Below, in pieces: positions 7,748 to 18,100 of a DNA stretch of 22,447 nt. Below the pieces are notes generated by a model that was not told the DNA's origin, ran no database searches, and saw only the letters and a program-made list of their open reading frames with translations. The first letter of the stretch is position 1; the number at the start of each line of letters is the position of its first letter. A program made the position numbers and the translations under genes. The stretch spans positions 1-22,447 of the forward strand of contig JAZNGX010000055.1 of assembly GCA_045576675.1 (NCBI GenBank), read 5' to 3'. This DNA comes from JAZNGX01 sp045576675 (GTDB lineage Bacteria > Bacillota > Clostridia > Monoglobales > Firm-18).

Positions 7748-8635
7748 ATGAAAATAAAAGTATCACGCACTCAAAAAACGTTTGATTTATTTAACGTAAT
7801 TTTTATGTGTATTCTCTCAATTGTTATGGTGTACCCTGTATGGCATGTTATTATGGCATCACTTAGTGATAATAACCTGCTTATGGGACATGTGGGTTTA
7901 TTGTATAAACCATTAGGTTTCTCTCTTAATGCTTATAAGTTAATGCTGAAAGACCCGATGATTATTATGGGATATTTAAATACTTTTTTTGTTGTTGGTG
8001 TAGGCGTTACTTTAAATTTGCTGTTTACGTCACTTGCAGCTTATTTTTTATCCAGAGAAAATGTTTATTGGCAAAAGCATATAATGTTTCTTATTATAGT
8101 TACGATGTTTTTTTCAGGAGGAACAATCCCATTCTATTTATTTGTTACTCAAACCTTAAAGCTTAACAACTCGCTTTGGGCGTTGATTTTTCCGGTTTTA
8201 ATCAATACTTATAACTTGATTATTATGAGAACTTCGTTTATGTCGATTCCTAAAAGTTTGGAGGAGGCTGCCAGAATTGATGGTGCAAGTCATTGGACAG
8301 TTTTGTTCAAGGTTGTAATTCCATTATCTAAAGCTATTTTGGCGGTTATGTGCTTGTATTATGCGGTTGGTCATTGGAATTCATGGTTTAATGCAAGCCT
8401 GTTTATCAAAGACAGAAACAAATACCCATTGCAGTTGTTCCTTCGTGAGATCTTGATAATTAATGATACAAATAATATGACAGCTGGAAGCAGTAATGCA
8501 GCAGACCAGATGTCAATAGCGGAAACAGTTAAATATGCAGTAGTTGTAACAGCAACGATTCCAATTTTATGCTTGTATCCGTTTTTACAAAAGTATTTTG
8601 TTAAAGGTGTAATGATTGGTTCGGTAAAGGGTTAA
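7748..8635 (+). CDS. Carbohydrate ABC transporter permease (LplC/YtcP-like)
   Basis: This 295-residue inner-membrane protein has six predicted hydrophobic helices and the cytoplasmic EAA loop that docks the ATPase (EEAARIDGASHWTVLFKVVIP, from residue 172). The pattern is that of the second permease of LplABC-type oligosaccharide importers. The frame is open from 7715, but ATG at 7748 has GGAG six bases upstream and gives a normal N-terminus with a cytoplasmic basic stretch. It is the first gene of the rightward operon, 21 bases before the next permease. No ATPase gene is nearby; transporters of this type commonly share an MsmX/MsmK-like ATPase encoded elsewhere. Confidence 0.92.
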   Translation: MKIKVSRTQKTFDLFNVIFMCILSIVMVYPVWHVIMASLSDNNLLMGHVGLLYKPLGFSLNAYKLMLKDPMIIMGYLNTFFVVGVGVTLNLLFTSLAAYFLSRENVYWQKHIMFLIIVTMFFSGGTIPFYLFVTQTLKLNNSLWALIFPVLINTYNLIIMRTSFMSIPKSLEEAARIDGASHWTVLFKVVIPLSKAILAVMCLYYAVGHWNSWFNASLFIKDRNKYPLQLFLREILIINDTNNMTAGSSNAADQMSIAETVKYAVVVTATIPILCLYPFLQKYFVKGVMIGSVKG

Positions 8636-8656
8636 TATTTTACGGAGGTTGCTTAA

Positions 8657-9598
8657 ATGAAAACAGTTAAACTAAATACAAGTCGGAATTCATATTTTGA
8701 AACAATAAGAAAAGATTTCAGAATAAATAAATCCTTATACATAATGGTGTTACCCGTAGTTATATTTTATTTGATGTTTCATTATATGCCAATGTATGGT
8801 GCAATAATTGCTTTTAAAAATTTCAAGCCTCAGCTTGGAATATGGGGAAGTCAATGGGTTGGCTTTAAGCATTTTATAGACTTTTTCAAAGGATATTCAT
8901 TTTTGAATATATTAGGTAATACTTTGAGAATAAGCTTGTCAACACTTATATTTGGTTTCCCGGCACCGATTATATTAGCACTTTTGCTTAATGAACTTAA
9001 AAATGCAAGGTTTGCAAAGATTGTTCAGAATTTCACTTATATGCCTCATTTTATATCTTTAGTGGTTATATGCGGTCTTATAAGAAATTTTACATCAGAT
9101 ACAGGTGTTGTGTCGTATTTGTTGTCGTTTTTTGGTGGAGAACCAAAATCTCTTTTGAATTATCCGTCATATTTTGTCCCGATATATGTTATATCAAATA
9201 TATGGCAGGAGGTAGGCTGGGGTTCTATTATTTACCTTGCTGCATTGACTAATGTAGATGCAAGCTTGTATGAGGCTGCTGTTATAGATGGTGCAAATAA
9301 GTGGAAACAGCTTGTACATATAACAATCCCAAGCATTATGCCAACGATAGTTACTATGCTTATAATGAGATCGGGAAATATTTTGAATGTTGGTTTTGAA
9401 AAGATTCTTCTTCTTTACAATGCATCCACTTTAGATGTGGCAGATGTTATATCAACATATGTTTACCGTAAAGGTCTTTTAGATCTTAGCTGGAGTTTCA
9501 GTACTGCTGTTGGACTTTTTAATTCGATTGTAAATTTTATATTTTTGGTTAGTATGAACACTATAAGCAAAAAAGTGAATGATGTTGGACTATGGTAA
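8657..9598 (+). CDS. Carbohydrate ABC transporter permease (LplB/YteP-like)
   Basis: This 313-residue protein pairs with the preceding permease to form the membrane channel. The N-terminus (YIMVLPVVIFYLMFHYMPMY, then GAIIAFKNFKP) is typical of the LplB branch, and the EAA loop YEAAVIDGANKWKQLVHITI starts at residue 205. Six hydrophobic segments are visible. GGAGG lies eight bases before ATG. In most LplABC operons the LplB-type gene comes first; here the order is reversed. The first secreted-protein gene starts 25 bases downstream, so transport and surface proteins appear to be in one operon. Confidence 0.92.
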   Translation: MKTVKLNTSRNSYFETIRKDFRINKSLYIMVLPVVIFYLMFHYMPMYGAIIAFKNFKPQLGIWGSQWVGFKHFIDFFKGYSFLNILGNTLRISLSTLIFGFPAPIILALLLNELKNARFAKIVQNFTYMPHFISLVVICGLIRNFTSDTGVVSYLLSFFGGEPKSLLNYPSYFVPIYVISNIWQEVGWGSIIYLAALTNVDASLYEAAVIDGANKWKQLVHITIPSIMPTIVTMLIMRSGNILNVGFEKILLLYNASTLDVADVISTYVYRKGLLDLSWSFSTAVGLFNSIVNFIFLVSMNTISKKVNDVGLW

Positions 9599-9623
9599 AT
9601 GGTTTTTCGGGGAGGAACACATA

Positions 9624-12428
9624 ATGAAATTCAAAAAAACTTGCAGCATTTTGCTGGCGTGTGCTATGCTTGTGCTTTTATTGCCGATTTCGGTTAATGC
9701 GTTTTCAGTATCAGAGCTTACTGCGTTAATAGGTGAAAACGGGGTGATAACCGGAAATACAACTCTTCCAAGCTCATATAACGGTAACTCAATAACGTGG
9801 AGTGTTGAAGCAAATGATTATGTTGAAATATTGGGGCAAGAGCTTGTTGTTAAGCAGATATCTTTAGACAGTGCAACCCCGATTAATTTAAAATGTAAAT
9901 TGGATGGACAGATTGTAACTGTAAGTATAAAGCTTATTGCTGATAAGCAGGTGTTGTTGCCACAAACTCCGTCGAAAAATGATTGTTTGTATTGGCAGAG
10001 CTTTGATGGTGTGTCGGCAGTAGATTACAATACGGCTCAACAAACCGATGTTACTAATCCGAATGCTTTGGCAATGGTAAATGAAAAATTAACATACACC
10101 CGTACAACCGCTTTGCCATTCGATGGTATGCAGTTGGTTTTTTCCAGTGCGGTGGTTGCAGATGGAAGTGTTATAGAATTTGAACTTACCAGACCGACTG
10201 CAAGAAAAACATATATTTTTCCTGTAGTGTGGGGAAGCAACTATTACTATATCGGACCAAGCGGAAGACTTAGCTGGCTTGAGCTGGAGGGCGATAAGAT
10301 CTATTATTTGGCAAGTGATAACGGCGTGAATTCACGTACAGAGATTAGTGATTTCAAAGTGAGTGCAACGAACAGATTTAAAACTGTATATGATTTTACC
10401 AACAAAAAGTATGATTTATATATTGATGATACATTTATTAAGACTTTACCATTTAATAAAAATGAAGTCAGAATCAGTTCATTCGCTGTTGTTACAGATG
10501 CAAACGAGGTATCCGGTGGAGGAGATGTATGGTCACTTGATGATGTGAGAATATATCCGGCTTCAGGCGTTATCGATGTTAAAGCAACGCCTACAAGTAC
10601 AGTTTTTGATTTTTCGTTGGATTTGCAGACAAGTGCAGGCTTGCCTATTTTGTGGGAGAGTGATAATGCCGCAATAGACGTATCTTCAACTCCCGGAATT
10701 GCAAAAATATCATCTTCCGATATAGATGTTAATGTGAATATAAAAGCTTCAGTTACATTAAATGATATCAAATATTTCAAGGTGTATAATGTTTTAATTC
10801 CATGCGACGAGAGACCACCTATGGTGGGTAGTAAATATCTTTTCTATGAGGATTTTAATTATGGCGATAATCCTCCTGTTGTACCTGCACCCGATGCGGA
10901 AACACCGACAGAGATAGTGCTGCCGTCAAGCAACGGTATTATCGCAGGTAATAATTGTATTGTGCCTGGTGCATCAACACCAAATCAAAGTCCGACCTCT
11001 GTTTCTGTTCCTGTAATCGAGGATGGAAGATTAAAGCTAAGCTGGGTTGACGGACCAAAAGAAGGACGACCGAATACTGATAAGGCGGTCATTTGGTTTA
11101 ACGCTGACAAGTCGAGTTTTGATCCAAATAGTGAATACAGACTTGCTGTTGAATATGATATTGAGGCTGAAAATGCCAATGCTGTTGAAATGCTGATAAA
11201 CACAGGTAACGGAACGAGTGGACTGTTACATAGATTTGTTTCAAGCAACATACAGCTTGGTGGATATTCATTTGCGGCACATGATGGATATAATTATTCC
11301 GGTAATCTGGTAGACGTATTACCAATACCCAAAAAGGTACGTATGACATTTGTATTTGATAATACAGGCAGCTATGATAAATTTGATGTGTATATGAACG
11401 GTATAAAGATTGCTGATGATTTTACAAGAAGGCAATACACAACATCTATTGGTATGCTATGCTTCGGTATTACATCAGAGAACACCGTTTATATAGACAA
11501 TATTAAGGTTTTTAACGTTGGGTTAAGTAGCAGAGAAAAGGTTGATGCAGATTACATTTCTCTTACTAATGAGGGTTTTAAAGCAATTAACAGCTCCCTT
11601 CAGGATTTGGTTGAAAATGATTTTAGGTATGATACTCCGGAGGGGAGTAACATAATGTTTTCATCAGATGTTCCTGGACTTGTTAATACAGACGGAACTA
11701 TTAACAGACCGAGGTATTCTAAAAATGCAACTGTAACTGCAACGGTTTATACCGGTTCTTATGAGAAAAGTGTAAGTTACTCCTGTACCATTGCCGGACA
11801 AATTGTTACTTTACCCAAGGATGAAAAGTTAAGTGGCTGGGAACCTGATGGATATTATGCAATTTACAAGGCATATATGCTTACAGATGAGACGGTACCT
11901 GCAGTTGTGGTGCTTGCAGCATATGATAAAACAAGCGGTGAACTTATTAAAACATCTGTTACAGATAATTCAATTACAACTAAAACAGAACAATCTGATG
12001 AAGATAATATTATTTATGGTTTTATAGAGATTCCTATAAGTAAGGCATCAGATACAAGGTTAGAAGCGTTTGTGCTTGACAGTTACGATAGCAGCAACAT
12101 AAGTGTTGACGGAGAACTGGTAATAGAACCATTGGATGACGAAAAAAGCTATTGGAACGATAATAATTACACAGCGGCATTTCCGGCATTTTCTCTTGGA
12201 ACAGAGAGTAATGTGTATATAGTGCTTGCAGCGTATGAAAATGGCAGCATGGTAAAAAGCTCTTTGAAAAACGTTGTTGTATATCCAAAAGGCGGTAATC
12301 CAGACATAGGCAAGGACGGATACATTATTGGCTCGTTAAATGTACCGGACAGGACAGAAAACACAGTTATAAAAGCAATGGTTTGGAAAGATATAGCAGG
12401 TATGAAACCGTTGGTAAGTGTGAAATAA
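9624..12428 (+). CDS. Secreted multidomain protein with Ig-like and lectin-like modules
   Basis: The 934-residue product starts at ATG 9624, with GGGGAGGA seven bases upstream; upstream codons to 9579 overlap the permease gene and are rejected. A signal peptide ends near VNA (residue 26). By eye the modules are: an atrophied bacterial Ig-like domain (about 30-110), a concanavalin-A-like jelly roll (about 120-312, ending SLDDVRIYP), a second Ig-like domain (313-398), a second jelly roll (about 403-633, ending YIDNIKVF), a third Ig-like domain (636-727), and two related beta domains at the C-terminus (about 733-830 and 836-934) sharing VVLAAY/IVLAAY and EAFVLDS/KAMVWKD. No catalytic domain or SLH anchor is recognised, so it may be a soluble or loosely bound glycan-binding protein. 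Family boundaries are approximate and need profile searches. Confidence 0.82.
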   Translation: MKFKKTCSILLACAMLVLLLPISVNAFSVSELTALIGENGVITGNTTLPSSYNGNSITWSVEANDYVEILGQELVVKQISLDSATPINLKCKLDGQIVTVSIKLIADKQVLLPQTPSKNDCLYWQSFDGVSAVDYNTAQQTDVTNPNALAMVNEKLTYTRTTALPFDGMQLVFSSAVVADGSVIEFELTRPTARKTYIFPVVWGSNYYYIGPSGRLSWLELEGDKIYYLASDNGVNSRTEISDFKVSATNRFKTVYDFTNKKYDLYIDDTFIKTLPFNKNEVRISSFAVVTDANEVSGGGDVWSLDDVRIYPASGVIDVKATPTSTVFDFSLDLQTSAGLPILWESDNAAIDVSSTPGIAKISSSDIDVNVNIKASVTLNDIKYFKVYNVLIPCDERPPMVGSKYLFYEDFNYGDNPPVVPAPDAETPTEIVLPSSNGIIAGNNCIVPGASTPNQSPTSVSVPVIEDGRLKLSWVDGPKEGRPNTDKAVIWFNADKSSFDPNSEYRLAVEYDIEAENANAVEMLINTGNGTSGLLHRFVSSNIQLGGYSFAAHDGYNYSGNLVDVLPIPKKVRMTFVFDNTGSYDKFDVYMNGIKIADDFTRRQYTTSIGMLCFGITSENTVYIDNIKVFNVGLSSREKVDADYISLTNEGFKAINSSLQDLVENDFRYDTPEGSNIMFSSDVPGLVNTDGTINRPRYSKNATVTATVYTGSYEKSVSYSCTIAGQIVTLPKDEKLSGWEPDGYYAIYKAYMLTDETVPAVVVLAAYDKTSGELIKTSVTDNSITTKTEQSDEDNIIYGFIEIPISKASDTRLEAFVLDSYDSSNISVDGELVIEPLDDEKSYWNDNNYTAAFPAFSLGTESNVYIVLAAYENGSMVKSSLKNVVVYPKGGNPDIGKDGYIIGSLNVPDRTENTVIKAMVWKDIAGMKPLVSVK

Positions 12429-12471
12429 AACATTTAATAACTAATGTATCAAGTATTATAGGAGGATTTTT

Positions 12472-15081
12472 ATGAGAAAGTTTCTGATAGTTTTACTGAT
12501 TATTGCAATTGCGTTGAATACGGGCGGAATGGTTGCTTTTAGTGCTGATGATATTCCTGTTTTCAGACTTCAGTCATTAGGCATTATTGGTGAATATGAT
12601 GGTGAACATATTGTGTCAAGAGCTGAGGCTGTCAATAGTTTTGTAAAAATTATGATTGGTAATGTTTTTGATATGGGACCATCCGAGTTTAAAGATGTGC
12701 CTTCCGAACATAAATATGTTAATGAAATTAACTATGCTAAAAAAGTTGGTTTGGTAAATGGTACATCAATTGATTACTTTAGTCCTGATGAGCCTATAAT
12801 AGGAATGCATCTTGTGAAAATGGCTCTCATAACCTTGGGTTATGAAAAGGTGGCAGAGGATGCCGGTGGATATGAAGAAGGATATTTGGACATAGCAATA
12901 AAAAAAGGAATATTGACCGGGTTTGGCTTAGACGAAATGGTTACTATGTCTGAATTTGTAATAATGCTTAATAAGGTTCTTGATACTGAAGTATTAGAGC
13001 TTGAATATGGAAAGGACACATATTCAGTATCATCACAAACATTATATGAAAAAATTCTTCGTCGTACTGAACTTACAAAAATATCAGAGGGCATTGTGAC
13101 TGCAGTTGAAATATCAACTTTAAAAGGATATAAGGAATTGAGGGAAAATGAAATTTCAATTGGAGACACCATATTCACATACTACGGAGAACATTCTTAT
13201 GACCTGTTGGGTAAAACAGTGACTGTGTATTATGATGATTCAGAAACCGGCGAAAAGCTTATTTCTAATATAATGCCGACATCGAAGTATAACGAATTTA
13301 TCATAAAAAATGACAATGTTCACAAATTGACAAAAACAGTTTGTGAATACTATCCTAATAACAAAAAGAAGGAAACGATTAATATTGATGCAAATGCTTC
13401 GTTTATATACAATGGCATAAATTATATTCCCGAAAGCGAAACAATTAATTTGTTGACTGGTGATATCCGTGTAATTGATAATGACAATGATGGTGTATAT
13501 GACGTTGTTTTTATTGATGAATATGAAAGCTTTGTAGTTGATCGTGTTTCGCTTATTAATGAAAGTGTGTTTTTCAAGAAAAACGTAACTTTCAGGGGGG
13601 CTACAAGTTATAAGTTTGATTTTGACGATAAGGATAAGGTGTACTTTTTATATGGTGAGGATAATTCAGATGTTTCGTTTAATGATATAACTGAGAACAG
13701 TGTTATAACCTTTAAGTCAAGTAAGGATAACAGGATTAATTATGTTACTGTTATAAACAATCCTAAAAATGGTGTAATAACAGCTATATCTCAATTTGAT
13801 AACGAAATTTCTATAGATGATGAACTTTATAAGGTATATAAACCAAATGCAGGTGAGTTGTTTGCAGAATACAAGATTGGGCAAGAGGCAATATTTTATA
13901 TAAATGACAAGGATGAAATTGTAGATGGTCAGATTGGCATTGATGGCGATTACGGTTTTGTAATAGCTGCCGCAGGAAATGATGCTTTTGGTGATAACGT
14001 TAGTATAAAGATGGTAGTGCCATATAAGTCACAAAAAGTAGTTGAACTTGTAGGAACAGAAGAAGTTATTTCTTATGACTATTCAAACGAGATAAAGTTA
14101 TTTGAACTTGAACCTAATGTTACTTATAGTATGGCAAACCAAAATGGAGTCATCTTGTCAACGTCCAGGGTTTCGGCCGGTTCTATAAATTTAGATAAAT
14201 TAACAAGAGCGATAGTAAATTATAAATTAAACAAGGAAGGAAAAATCAGTAAGCTTGTTGTTTATCCGTTGGATTATGATTGGTTCAAAAGCTCTGCAAG
14301 ATATAATTTTAACGGTAAGCTTAATTCTTTTGGCGGTTTGACAACGAAAGATGCATTTTTGGTTGGAGATACTACAAATGTGATTTTTATTCCTGATGTT
14401 GCCAACCCTGTTTTAGATGATTATTTGGTTGATGTAACTATAACCAACAAAACCTCACAGACAGCAATGGCTATAAATATAAATGAAAAAACTCAGATTG
14501 CTGAATGTGCAATATTGATAGCAACTATGAGATCACAAGATGTTAAGCCATTCACTACTACAACAAAATACTCTATTGTTGGTGACGTTATGAGTGAGAT
14601 AGTAGATGATGAAGTAGTATATAAGCTTGAGGTGCTTACCGGCAAAGAAATAAACAGGCCATATATTGAATCAAGCTCTAATCTTTCATCCGTTGTTGCC
14701 GGATTAAAATGCGGAGATGTTATTCAGTATAATACAAAATCCACTGGCGAAATTGCAAATGTAAAAAGAATTGCCGGAATGTATGAATATAAGGATATAT
14801 ACAGCGAGAATATTGATAACACAGTTTATGGACGTGTAACGGATGTTCAATTAAACAGACTTGATGATTTTCTTAATGAAATGGTTGATGATATTACACT
14901 TGATTTGGGTGCCATTACTAAACATTACAAAGCACATCGTGAAGATGAACCCGTGGTATATTCTTACCTCAGATCGAAGGGCGAAATATCAATTTCTGAA
15001 ACAGACGAAATCAGTCAGGGTGATGAATTGTTCTTATTAGTGCAGGAAAATAAGGTTGTAGCAATAGTTATATTTAAATAG
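12472..15081 (+). CDS. Exported protein with N-terminal SLH-like repeats and an unknown beta-rich body
   Basis: This 869-residue protein starts with GGAGG six bases before ATG and a signal peptide ending near FSA (residue 25). Three SLH-like repeats follow: about 28-70 (with SRAEA), 74-125 (FKDVPSEHKYVNEINYAKKV, then LVNGTSIDYFSPD), and 132-172. The second and third lack the TRAE-type motif used by classical SLH domains to bind pyruvylated wall polymer, so anchoring may be weak or altered. The rest, to residue 869, is beta-rich with a recurring pattern (EGIVTAVE near 206, NGVITAIS near 434, YGFVIAAA near 495, YGRVTDVQ near 785) that suggests degenerate small beta-barrel repeats. I recognise no enzyme motif. 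Its place between a lectin-like protein and the lyase suggests a structural or scaffolding surface role (inference). Confidence 0.8.
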   Translation: MRKFLIVLLIIAIALNTGGMVAFSADDIPVFRLQSLGIIGEYDGEHIVSRAEAVNSFVKIMIGNVFDMGPSEFKDVPSEHKYVNEINYAKKVGLVNGTSIDYFSPDEPIIGMHLVKMALITLGYEKVAEDAGGYEEGYLDIAIKKGILTGFGLDEMVTMSEFVIMLNKVLDTEVLELEYGKDTYSVSSQTLYEKILRRTELTKISEGIVTAVEISTLKGYKELRENEISIGDTIFTYYGEHSYDLLGKTVTVYYDDSETGEKLISNIMPTSKYNEFIIKNDNVHKLTKTVCEYYPNNKKKETINIDANASFIYNGINYIPESETINLLTGDIRVIDNDNDGVYDVVFIDEYESFVVDRVSLINESVFFKKNVTFRGATSYKFDFDDKDKVYFLYGEDNSDVSFNDITENSVITFKSSKDNRINYVTVINNPKNGVITAISQFDNEISIDDELYKVYKPNAGELFAEYKIGQEAIFYINDKDEIVDGQIGIDGDYGFVIAAAGNDAFGDNVSIKMVVPYKSQKVVELVGTEEVISYDYSNEIKLFELEPNVTYSMANQNGVILSTSRVSAGSINLDKLTRAIVNYKLNKEGKISKLVVYPLDYDWFKSSARYNFNGKLNSFGGLTTKDAFLVGDTTNVIFIPDVANPVLDDYLVDVTITNKTSQTAMAININEKTQIAECAILIATMRSQDVKPFTTTTKYSIVGDVMSEIVDDEVVYKLEVLTGKEINRPYIESSSNLSSVVAGLKCGDVIQYNTKSTGEIANVKRIAGMYEYKDIYSENIDNTVYGRVTDVQLNRLDDFLNEMVDDITLDLGAITKHYKAHREDEPVVYSYLRSKGEISISETDEISQGDELFLLVQENKVVAIVIFK

Positions 15082-15105
15082 TTGATAACAAAAACGGAGG
15101 TTTTT

Positions 15106-18100
15106 ATGAAGGTTTTTTATAAAAAGCTATGCATGATACTTGTGCTTGTATTGATAATGCAAATATCACCATTTACTGTAGGTGCAGCTACAGAACTACC
15201 AAAACAAGATACAAGTATATATAGCGACGATTTTTCTGACGGCGTTTTGAATGAGCGTATTGTAAAAATAGGCGGTGATGGTGTTCTTGAAGAGCTTGAC
15301 AACTCGCTGGTTCTTACACGTACTTCAACTAACGTTGCAGGAAAGAATGTTTCTGATGGCTACGAGATTTATATAAATGATGATAAAGCTCCTTGCCTGG
15401 AATACTTTACAGCAATTAGCTTTACCATTACAAAATCTGCATCCCGATTATTTACATTTAATGTTTACGATGATAAAAAACAAGTGATAACAGGACTTGA
15501 TTTTATGCCATCTGATGACATAAATGCCAGATATAAGTCTGCAGATGGTGAAGAGGTTTATGAAACTGTTTATAACTATGATTGTTCCGAAAACAGTTTA
15601 AAGGTCACATATATGTTTAATAATGCTACAAAAACGTTTTCGCTATTTTTGAATGATAACGTTGTAGCTGAAAATAAAAAATATATAAATTCAGATAGAA
15701 ATCTTGGTTTTATTAAGGTTGAAATGTCTAAAAGACATGCCGGAACAGTAATTATGAAGGAACTTGATATTTATACTTATGAGGTTTCTGATGAGGACTG
15801 TGTGGCATTCGAAAGGGATATGCTTACGTTTTCTGCCATATCAGGTGAAAATCAGGAAGGCGTAACAAGTGATTTGAACTTGTTTACAGAGGGCAAACTT
15901 GGTTGTGATATTTTGTGGACATCAATGAATACAGATGTTATATCTGACGAAGGTATATTAACAAGATCTGTTGATGAAGATATTGTCGTTACCATAAAAG
16001 CTAAAATCACGAAAGGTTCTTATGAAGAAAATGTTAGCTTTGATATAACTGTGAAAAAATTCATACAAACAGATATGCCGGAGATTATAGAGCTGATAAC
16101 TCAAGATACCGAAGAAAACAAGGTTACGGAAAGTGATTCGTTTACTTATGATATAGGTGTTTCAACAGGCAGTATACTTGGTATGAAGTTCAAAGCAACA
16201 AGCAATGGTGATTACAAAATAAATATTGGTAACACTAACAGCAATGTGCTTGAGCTTGCGAAAAGTTCAAAGGACCTGACTGCTAACGAAGCTCTTATTA
16301 AATCAGGTGTTCCCACAGTTAGTGAGTATACAATACTTTTGGATGTTATTACTCAAAAATACAGCTTGTGGATAGGTCTTGATAAAATAGTTGAACTGGC
16401 AGATTTTAATGCAAAAATATCTGCTGTAACACAGCTTTGTTTTGAGCAGATGACCGGAACCGGTTATATTTCAGATTTTTCAGTTTTTTATCCCACTGTA
16501 CCTTCTGTTGATGCTATAGTATTGGATTATGAGCATCTTACATTTGATACTATGAGTCATCAAAAGCAGACAGAGTTAACAACTGATTTGCGGCTCCCAA
16601 CAAAAGGCAGAGCAGGAAGTGATATAGTATGGACATCATCAAATACTGATGTTATAACAGAAAAAGGCTTGGTTAACAGTGAACAGGATGCGTTTGTTAC
16701 ACTTACTGCACAGCTTATAAACGGTGAAGAAAGGTTAACAAAAACCTTTGATATAAATGTTGTTGAATGGGAACGATATGAACAACCCGAAGTGAAAAAT
16801 ATGATACTTGAGGACTCGTTTGACAATAATGATATGAATTCTGTATGGCAGTTTGATGCTACAGGTGGCGAGATACTTGTTGAAGACGAGGCAATGACTA
16901 TGAAACGCTTCGACAGTGCTACAACGGAAACCATGGCAATTTTATATATGGATGAATCCAAAAAGGTGTATAACGGAAAGCTTTTTGCACTTGAGTTTAC
17001 AATGACTAGAGAAGAAACACCAATGGTAATAATCCGCCAAAAGGGACCGAATGATTATTGTGCAATGGACTGGTTGCCTAACGGAGCTATCAGATATGTT
17101 GATGGTTATACAGGTCAGTTTGTTATAACAGACGAATATGTTTCTACATCAACAATAAAGGTTACAATTTTTTATGATACGATAGAATCAACATTTTCAG
17201 TTTATATTGATGATCAATTGATATTAAAGGATATAACATCACGTGCTAAGGGTCATGGTATCGGACAAGTAAACGTGTCTATGGCAGGAGAGTCATTGGG
17301 AACATTAAAAATAGATAATATCCGTTTTTATGAAACATATTTCTTCTCGGAGGAGAGAGTGCCGCTTGATTATGAATGGCTAACACAAAACAGGCTTGTA
17401 AGCAGTAACGATGATGCTTACAAATATGGTATGATTTCAAAGAATCTAAATCTGCCTGATTTGGGAGAATACGGAAGTGATATTACATGGGTTTCTTCAG
17501 ATGAAAATCTCATATCATCAGATGGTATAGTTAACTTTTCGGAAAGCGAAAATGAAACGGTTACATTAACGGCAACTATTTCAAAACATAATTCTTCCCT
17601 TACTAAGGATTTTGTGTTTAGACTGACAAAAAACATAACATCGGAGGAAGAAGCTTTAAATGCAGATGCAGATGCATTGAATTACGAGACAATTGCTTGC
17701 TATGACGGAGGCTCAAATGAGATAGTACGAAGTCTGAATTTAGGAGACACAGGAATTTACGGAAGTAAAGTGACATGGAGCTCGTCAAACACAAGATATA
17801 TAACCAATAGCGGTAGAGTTGTAAGACCACGCTGGTATGAGGAAAATGTTCCCGTAACAATGACGGCAATAATAAGCAACGGAGGAAGCTCTATAACGAA
17901 ATCCTTTGATTTCGTAGTACTAAAGGACGAGGAATGGAAAGACCCGCAATATATGTCGGACGAAGAGTTTTTTGGAGTATGGGATGGAAACACATGGACA
18001 ACGCCGGGTAAGATGAATTATGAGTATCCGGGTCTTGAAGGTGTCGGAGAGGCAGTAAAAGAGGGTAATATTCCGCTTGCAAAAGAAAAGCTGCTTGAAT

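Noticed and set aside
10304..10780. Minus-strand frame of 158 codons inside the lectin/Ig gene
   Set aside because: It lies wholly within a well-supported plus-strand gene and is Ser/Leu/Ile-rich as expected from antisense of AT-rich coding DNA.
15916..16650. Similar DNA around TGGACATCA...AATAC.GATGTTAT in the lyase gene
   Set aside because: These are homologous positions of repeated Ig-like domains (WTSxNTDVI), not a separate DNA repeat element.
16560..16961. Minus-strand frame of 133 codons within the lyase gene
   Set aside because: It is antisense to an aBig_2/jelly-roll boundary, Ser-rich, without start signals.
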